Origin: Darksidea phi | Taxonomy: Eukaryota > Ascomycota > Dothideomycetes > Pleosporales > Lentitheciaceae | Assembly: GCA_030770425.1 (NCBI GenBank) | Contig: JASJFT010000113.1 | Coordinates: forward strand, 81,994 to 145,993 | Direction of reading: 5' to 3' | DNA length: 64,000 bases | Part shown: positions 57,912 through 64,000 of the stretch, one piece after another | Layout of the letters: each line of letters starts with the position of its first letter | How positions within the stretch are numbered: position 1 is the stretch's first letter | The notes under the pieces: generated by a model | What the model was told of the DNA's origin: nothing | Databases searched by the model: none | The model's input: the letters and a program-made list of their open reading frames with translations, nothing else | Made by a program: the position numbers and the translations under genes

Positions 57912-59069
57912 TACGACGGCGTTGAAGAGTACGACATGGAGGATGACGCGGACTGTGATCAGGAATGCTGCAGTGACAATGACAGGGAGCAGTACATAAT
58001 CCACTGATTGGGTGGAGCTAGACGATAACGATTCTTCGCTTTCGAATGGGATGGGCTAGGTCAGACATAATTTAGTCTGGAGATACCTTGAGTAGTTCTC
58101 TTACGGGATCTCGGGGCCTTGTGTGCTACATGGCGTCCATAGGAATGGGTGGATGGCTTATAGGTTCCACGAAGGCGAATGCCTTTATTCACACATTGCT
58201 CCTCTCAATTGCATTGCCGCTCTTTTCTCCAACTGTGGTTTTAACACTGCAGACAATTGTTTTTTGTAGAGGTGTGAACGTGACAGTGCCTATTTGTTGC
58301 GTTTTACACATGACATAATTGGCTAATCAACATTGGACTGTGACCGGGATGGGATGATTAATAAAAGGCTTATCTATCCCCATTGCGTGTATTTCATTCT
58401 TTCTACGAGGAATGTGCATGCGCTCCCTAAACACATTCCGCTCTCCACTCACAATTTACTCGTCCATCCCACCGTGTAGCGACTACATCGATAGCCGTCA
58501 ATCAATGAGCGTAGTTAGACACGTCCCTCTTACCTCCGTCCTATCCAGTCTCATAAAGCGAACGACGTAGAGCCCATGGTTCTTGTAGTCAAAGTGCCAT
58601 CCACATCGATATATTCCTTTTTGTATGCCTTCTCAGCAACCTATTAGTGTATGTAGCGTGTCATCGACCAACTCTATGCTACCTGTCGTCTCTTGTCGAA
58701 CGATGCAAAGCACGAAACGGTGCGCTAACGCGTCACTAAGAACAAAATTCATTTGGTTTGGGTCTACATAGTGGGAGTCTCTTTTATAAGGTCCGTACGA
58801 AACAGAGTAGGAGTTTGTATATAGTGGAGGTGCTATACCCATACCTTATACACGATAACAGATTTATAGAGCTATAGATAGTACTATCGATCCTAAGATA
58901 CCGACGAGGTATTGTTTCGAATATTGGACATTGAGGTGACGAGTAATGATATGTACTGCCGAACTGTAGAGCGTTAGCAGACCGATAGCGGTAGCAATGA
59001 GTTAGTACACCCATACTACCGTCCATAATATAAAAGTTGCCTGGGATGCTGAAAAGCATTTTTCTCAGA
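57912..59069. other. Intergenic region with dispersed repeat copy C
   Basis: No gene is supported. Copy C lies at 58747-58947; the rest includes the dsk2 trailer and several short frames without domains. Confidence 0.5.
58747..58947 (+). repeat. Dispersed repeat, copy C
   Basis: Reads ATTCATTTGGTTTGGGTCTACA, then GTGGGAGTCTCTTTTATAAGG, CCGTACGAAACA, AGGAGTTTGTA, GAGGTGCTATACCCA, and CACGATAACAG, and ends near GAGGTGACGAGTAATGA. It parallels copy B across about 200 bases and copy A over the core. Confidence 0.75.
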
Positions 59070-60661
59070 GTCAGATCGGAGTATGAGGCATCGATCGCAA
59101 CAAGGACATCAAACTCACGAGGCGGGTGGCGCGGGCGTTTCCTCGACTTGAACGTAGTATCCGTAAGGCATCTTTTGGGCCTAGTAATTGCAGAATATCT
59201 AATGGGAATACAAAGTCAGCACAGTCCTATCGAACCAAGTCTTAATGCAATACAGATTGCCACTCTTAGAAACGAAATGACCAGGAATTTGGGCTTACAT
59301 AACTGTAGTAACGAGATTCTTCATCGGACTCTGCTGGAAGGCTGCTAGCCATTTCATCGTTGACTAGAATTTCCACGGTGAAACCTCCAGAATTATAGCA
59401 CGGTTTCTTGATCTCTAGCAACGTTTGAGACAGGTTCGGTGGAATTTGTACTGTGAGCCCTAGCCCGCCGATAGCTTCAAGGGCATGAGCGGAATCTGGG
59501 TTTGATTGGGAAGATTTCTTGTGTCTGGTGGGTGCTGATGATCTCCTTGTAGAGGAGGTGGCGACATTATTTGCAAGGTAAGCCTTGGTTCAGAAGCTTC
59601 AGTGGTCTTGAGGTTTTGTATTAGGTTCTCGAAGTGACTGTCTTACAAATCTTCTCCTGAGAATTGCTTCGCCAAAGCCTAAAGGAGAAGGTGTCACAGC
59701 AGCCTTGCCAAGAGATGAAGGAGCCATCATTTGCGGCTCGCTGTTTGCCCATAAATTGCTGGACAGGAGGATAGGGATGTTCAGCATCCTCGATGAGCTA
59801 GTTGAAGCTTTCGCTGGAGGCGAAGAAACATGCTTGGAAAACATGAACTGGGAAGTCTGTTTTGGCGTGGCTAAGTAGGATGCCGACGCAAGAACCTCTT
59901 CTTCGATAGACGGTTTGTTATAACTATCCTCTTCGACATGGGATGAGGAGCAGTTAGACTGTGGGATATGCGGACGATGATCAGTTGATGTATCGCAAAC
60001 GGTTTCTGCATAGGTCGTGAGGCTGTCGAGATACCTCTGTAGCATCAAGCCGGATTTCCCCTCAGAAGCTTCTGCTGGAAATCTTGCTTGAAGCCGTGCA
60101 ATCTCTTCCAGGATTTGGGCGGTATCATCTTTGATCGCAGCCGTGTCGTTAAGGATCTCCGTAGTGTCGTTCTTAATATTCCGGGTGATTGTATTAAGGC
60201 AACGCATTAGCATTCTGTGAGTGGAGGGGAAAGGAATTGCCATTACATAGCTAGCATCTCGAGAGCGATCTCTAGCGCTGATTTATGAGCTTCGAGGGTC
60301 GATCACAGCTTTGCCATATCTCCCTTACCGCCTTCCATCGTCCGGTATCTCGCCCGACCTAGCTTTGATTTCTCATGCTTGTTGAGCGTAACTTTGATCT
60401 CAATGACAACGCCGTTGCAGTTGATCAGGGTACCAGCAATCTGAGCCTGCAAGCAACAGGTAATGACTGATCTCTCTCCCTAACTGTATCTTCGGGCAGC
60501 AACTCGAGGACCGTTTCGAGCGACAATAGCTCCCGTGACACGGTGTCCAAGTCATACCGGGCATCTCGTACGTCTCTAACAAAGCTTGTTACTGCTATAG
60601 ATATCCTTACGATAGTAGCTACGAGGCCGACGCAGCTTGTTGATATCGAGATGGGATCCAT
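59070..60661 (-). pseudogene. Broken gene with fungal STAND-type N-terminal domain
   Basis: The start at 60661 (MDPISISTSCVGLVATIVRISIAVTSFV) has the shape of the fungal PigL_N/NACHT_N-like N-terminal helix found on STAND and related proteins. It continues through DLDTVSRELLSLETVLELL, then a one-base frame change near 60455, then QAQIAGTLINCNGVVIEIKVTLNKHEKSKLGR, a TGA in place of Arg after GDMAKL, and STLEAHKSALEIALEMLA. Later minus-strand segments (KNDTTEILNDTAAIKDDTAQILEEIARLQARF; then AYLANNVATSSTRRSS...LEAIGGLGLTVQIPPNLSQTLL; then ESRYYSY) remain open over long spans without stops. The gene is broken at the start but its downstream exons are well kept, suggesting recent decay, or a sequencing error in the first exon. 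Confidence 0.6.
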
Positions 60662-61145
60662 GGCTTGTTGCCAGTGCCTTCAGCGGGGCTGCGAAGCACA
60701 TGCTGTCTGGGCTGGGACCAGACGCGAGTAGAATGAGGCCTGAGCAGCGACCCAATCAGCAAGGTTGGCGCCCGTAAGAGCTGAAGTCTCGCATTGGAGT
60801 AAGTGCGGGGGTATATGGCAATCCGCTAGGGACTTCTGAGCTCAGCATGACTGCGTTGCTTGAGGCATCATTATTGATATAACACATGGTCTCGTGTAGT
60901 GTAAGAAGAGGAGATGTTATACCTGCTACGAGAACTAGCGTCGGTAGTAGCGTCGCTTACTACAGATAGAAGTGGAAGATCTAGTATATGACAGGCCAAG
61001 ATAGATATTGATTTCTTAAATCCGCCTTCAGTCAAGGAGGAAAAAATGGATTACAATTGCTTCCGGCCTTCCCTAGTCAAATATGTACATACAAAACGAC
61101 GGTTACTCTTATGCTGTAACGGCAAGCATGAGGCCATTACTACTC
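60662..61145. other. Intergenic region between the broken STAND-type gene and the TPR-kinase gene
   Basis: Upstream side of the broken gene and downstream side of the kinase gene, AT-rich near 60850-61020. No other feature is seen. Confidence 0.45.
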
Positions 61146-63632
61146 TCAATACCATCCATTTGGAACAGCGCAACACAAGCCACAGAATCTCGGCGCTCCT
61201 TCTACGCGCGGCGCACCAGCCATACTACCCACGAGCATTGTCGCAGTAGGCCGCTCCTCCTTGACAAGCTCAAGCATCCAGAGAATCCAATCCACCATGA
61301 AATTATCTGATTCTCGGCCCGACAACTTGAGATCTTCCACGTACCCTGCCAACGTTCCATAATTCGCGTGTATGTACTCTTCCTCTGTCCTGTTTTTCCG
61401 AAAGTACTCGCGCATAGACTTGACGGTGCGGCCTTTAAGCGTAACCAACATCTCCAAAAACACGATCCCGAGGCTCCAGATATCAGATAATGTATTTCGG
61501 GGTTGAAGGTCGACCACCTCGGGAGCAGCGTATTGTCTAGTCATGTCGTTCACCATGCTCACAGTGGTGCTGCCTGTAGCCTCTGAGAAGTCGAATGAGA
61601 GGCCGAAATCGGTGAGCAAGACGCTACCTTGATGCACTAGCACATTACTTGGTTTGACGTCCTTGTGTCGGATGTTTTGGTCGTGTAAATATTTCAACGC
61701 ATAGGCAAGACAACCGAAGAAGGTACGGAGCTCGGGGTAATTGGATGGGCTGGCGTCGGCGAGATACCTGGAGAGGTCCATGTCGGCGATCGGTGTCATG
61801 ACTAGGCCCAGGTATTGAGGATCCGTGTAACTGCCGATCAAATCCACTACGTGGTGGTGTTTGAGACGCTTCAAGGTCTGCAGTTCCGGCACTAGCGGGT
61901 TGAACATTTCTGCCTGTCGCCTGTTTGCAAAAATCATATTTCGTGGAACTCGTTTCCGTGTATATTCTCTGAAAGTAGTCAAACTTAGCACTTTGTCCAC
62001 CTCGCCGAAACTACCACTACCTAGGATGGTCATCCTCTGGAAGGGGACAGGTTCATCGTCCCAGAAATGGTGGTGCCCGCCGTGTTCTAGGTCCAATGAA
62101 GGAGTTAAAACAATATCTTGGATTTTGAGAAACGCACTGCGCTGGGATGGGGTAAAGCAAGTTGGCACGGTGCTTGCCGTGGCTGGGAAGTGAAAATCAG
62201 AGAAGCCAGAGCTGATCACGTTATCCAAGAGGTCGAGACATTGCATTTGCCGGAGTACGATGTACGTTCTTGGAAACTTGCTACATCGCGAGTCGGAGAG
62301 CTTAAGCAGAGATGAGATTTGGAAAATCTCCGCGTCCGTGAAGCGCGTTATGGCGCCGTGATCATGAAATAAGGCTGTTATTCGGACAGCTGCGGTTTGA
62401 GCTGTCGTTCGGGTAGGTATTGAGCGTGTTTCAAGGCATGGGCTCGTCGCCGTAGGAGAGAGCTTTTGGGCCGTTGCCTCAAGTGTAGACTCAAAAGCAA
62501 CGGTAGGAGCTGGTCTACTAATGGGTGTCGGGGCTATTGTCGTACGGATGGGCATTGGGCGTGTCTCAAGGTTTGGGCTCGATGCCATACGAAAGGGCGT
62601 TTGGGCTACCGCCTCAGGTGAGGACGGTCGGGGCGTTACCGAGCTTCCCTTTATTGCCCTTTCTAGAAGCTTCTCAGCTTCGACAATGTTATCTTTGATA
62701 AAATTGGGGTTGAAAGCGACTTCGCACTCCGAGGTATGGCCCTTTGTGCAGATCTCCAATAGCGTTCGGCATTGCGACTCGGACTGGTCATATCTCTCCT
62801 GGCCCAGCAGGCTGACCGTCAGCTCCCTTGCTCTTAATATTTCCATTCTTAATTTGTCATTGGATTTGTACTCCATAGCGTTTGAAAGTGCCTCTTCTGC
62901 CTCCTGCCACCTTTCTTGCCCATTCAAGGCCCGTCCAAGCTCGACCAAGGCGTAATGAGCGTCAGTTTCCACCAGGTGGTCTCGTTCGCCCAATGCATAC
63001 CGTATTATTCGCTCTGCGTCTAAAAAACAAGAGGCTGTCGACAGAATATTTGCTAAATTATTCAAGTACCAGCCGGCGTGGTTGTCGCCAGATTGATATT
63101 CACTGAACCATTTCTCAACCAGTAGCTTTGCCTCTCCCAACCTCCTTTGGTCAAAGATTAATCCAGCTAGGAGGATCTTACTAACATATTCTTTTCTTTT
63201 TGCAGCTGCGAGTGTTATCTTTCTATTTAAGAAGGCAGTATAAACTGAAAGATAGGGGCTTATCTTCTCTCTTTGCCGAACTAACCACTGAAGTATTGAC
63301 TCCGCCTCATGAGTTTTTTTTTGTTTTGCAAGGCTCAGAGCGAGCGATTGCGAGTCATCCAAGTATGACAAACCATGATAAATGTCTTCTTGAGTCCCCA
63401 TTATTTTGAACTTTCCGTGTACATTCTCGAACCATTTCTTCAATCGCCCATATAGGCGCTCCGCATCTTCATATCGCCCCTCTCTATAGTACCGATAAGC
63501 GCGCCGCCTATCATTTTCGATCCATTCTTGTTTCCCGATTACAGTTGCCTTTGCGCGGCTCGATTTCACGTAGTCCGATTGTTTCTTCGATTGTCTCTTA
63601 GCAAGTTTCCGTCTAAAGCCCAAAAACTCCAT
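61146..63632 (-). CDS. TPR-like repeat and protein kinase fusion
   Basis: A single open exon of 828 residues. Residues ~40-330 are helical TPR-like repeats (RAYRYYREGRYEDAERLYGRLKK, YLNNLANILSTASCFLDAERI, ALVELGRALNGQERWQEAEEAL). Residues 330-415 are a linker containing two imperfect copies of an ETRPMPIRTT / ETRSIPTRTT motif. Residues ~420-510 form the block commonly preceding Pezizomycotina kinases (ITRFTDAEIFQISSLLKL, FTPSQRSAFLKIQDIVL). The kinase domain (~535-805) shows GSGSFGEV, Lys560, HKDVKPSN (Asp658), DFG (675-677) and AAPE (702-705), so it looks catalytically able. A Cys-rich tail (CGLCC) ends the protein. TPR-kinase combinations in fungi are usually uncharacterised; a signalling or incompatibility role is inferred. 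Confidence 0.9.
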   Translation of the reverse strand: MEFLGFRRKLAKRQSKKQSDYVKSSRAKATVIGKQEWIENDRRRAYRYYREGRYEDAERLYGRLKKWFENVHGKFKIMGTQEDIYHGLSYLDDSQSLALSLAKQKKTHEAESILQWLVRQREKISPYLSVYTAFLNRKITLAAAKRKEYVSKILLAGLIFDQRRLGEAKLLVEKWFSEYQSGDNHAGWYLNNLANILSTASCFLDAERIIRYALGERDHLVETDAHYALVELGRALNGQERWQEAEEALSNAMEYKSNDKLRMEILRARELTVSLLGQERYDQSESQCRTLLEICTKGHTSECEVAFNPNFIKDNIVEAEKLLERAIKGSSVTPRPSSPEAVAQTPFRMASSPNLETRPMPIRTTIAPTPISRPAPTVAFESTLEATAQKLSPTATSPCLETRSIPTRTTAQTAAVRITALFHDHGAITRFTDAEIFQISSLLKLSDSRCSKFPRTYIVLRQMQCLDLLDNVISSGFSDFHFPATASTVPTCFTPSQRSAFLKIQDIVLTPSLDLEHGGHHHFWDDEPVPFQRMTILGSGSFGEVDKVLSLTTFREYTRKRVPRNMIFANRRQAEMFNPLVPELQTLKRLKHHHVVDLIGSYTDPQYLGLVMTPIADMDLSRYLADASPSNYPELRTFFGCLAYALKYLHDQNIRHKDVKPSNVLVHQGSVLLTDFGLSFDFSEATGSTTVSMVNDMTRQYAAPEVVDLQPRNTLSDIWSLGIVFLEMLVTLKGRTVKSMREYFRKNRTEEEYIHANYGTLAGYVEDLKLSGRESDNFMVDWILWMLELVKEERPTATMLVGSMAGAPRVEGAPRFCGLCCAVPNGWY

Positions 63633-63924
63633 TGCCAGGCCTTGTCTCGTAGTAAATTGTAGCTCGACCGGAAACGTGAGGCAGCAGCGCGGGGTATGCC
63701 AGGTCGGGAACGGCGTTGTTGCTTGGGCATCTGCCTTACAACTGTCGCGACAGCGGTGACAGGCGACGCGAGGAGACGATAGATGACCGCCAAGGTGATT
63801 GTAACGAGACCGGGAGAAAGCGCGAAACTAGGTGGAAGTATGGAGGAAGAATGTAAATGTGTGCCAGCGAAGAAACGGCGCACGGCTGAAATGTGTCATT
63901 CGGGCTCAGCCCAGTTGATGCATG

Positions 63925-63925
<1 letters not shown>
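63633..63925. promoter_or_regulatory. Upstream region of the TPR-kinase gene
   Basis: Likely promoter and leader of the minus-strand kinase gene. No motif is certain. Confidence 0.4.

Positions 63926-64000
<75 letters not shown>
63926..64000 (+). repeat. Terminal poly-G run, probably artefact
   Basis: Seventy-five consecutive Gs run to the end of the window. Such a run is not a known telomere repeat for this group and resembles the no-signal G calls of two-colour sequencing, or a scaffold end. Confidence 0.9.

Overview
This window is nuclear DNA of a filamentous ascomycete (Pezizomycotina; Dothideomycetes is my best guess, not proven). The reasons are genes split by short GT-AG introns of about 45-70 nt with gctaac/gctgac-like branch sites, Pezizomycotina-only families (HET domain, fungal PD-(D/E)XK, fungal STAND-type N-terminal domain, Zn2Cys6 regulator), and close resemblance of the housekeeping proteins to filamentous-fungal orthologues. 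For every multi-exon gene model that I call intact, the joined exons sum to a whole number of codons.

Layout. 1-13.4 kb is mostly housekeeping: a clipped 3' gene end, a BTB/POZ protein, CSN12-like PCI protein, ribosomal protein eL20, an enoyl-CoA hydratase-family enzyme and nucleoporin Nup85. 13.4-17.1 kb holds two decayed genes (an SRPK-like kinase and a DUF7924-like protein). 17.8-21.7 kb carries a SYLF-domain protein and RRP7. 22.8-27.2 kb is the most striking gene: one 1,407-residue frame joining a homeodomain-like segment, C2H2 zinc fingers, a complete protein kinase domain and a HET domain. 28.4-40.3 kb, all on the minus strand, has a PPxY/glycine-rich unknown protein, DMC1, a Gis2/Byr3-like zinc-knuckle protein, UDP-GlcNAc pyrophosphorylase and L-rhamnonate dehydratase; the last is divergent from a Zn2Cys6 regulator (40.8-43.7 kb). 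43.7-49 kb is a gene graveyard (protein kinase and APH-family pseudogenes, one copy of a dispersed repeat). 49.6-51.1 kb has a fungal PD-(D/E)XK nuclease-like gene. 52.4-57.9 kb returns to housekeeping: arginyl-tRNA synthetase, an MDR oxidoreductase and Dsk2/ubiquilin. 58-64 kb has another repeat copy, a broken fungal STAND N-terminal-domain gene, an intact TPR-kinase gene, and an artificial-looking run of 75 G at the end.

How it fits together. Conserved genes for transcription, RNA, nuclear pore, translation, meiosis, cell-wall precursor and sugar catabolism alternate with islands of signalling and self/non-self-type domains, many of them broken. Five kinase-fold genes lie in 50 kb, two intact and three decayed, and three copies of an unnamed dispersed repeat lie in or beside these islands. 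The kinase-HET fusion, the TPR-kinase beside a broken STAND-type gene and the PD-(D/E)XK gene are the best candidates for an uncharacterised allorecognition or defence role. The LRA3/regulator pair looks like a small L-rhamnose catabolic module.
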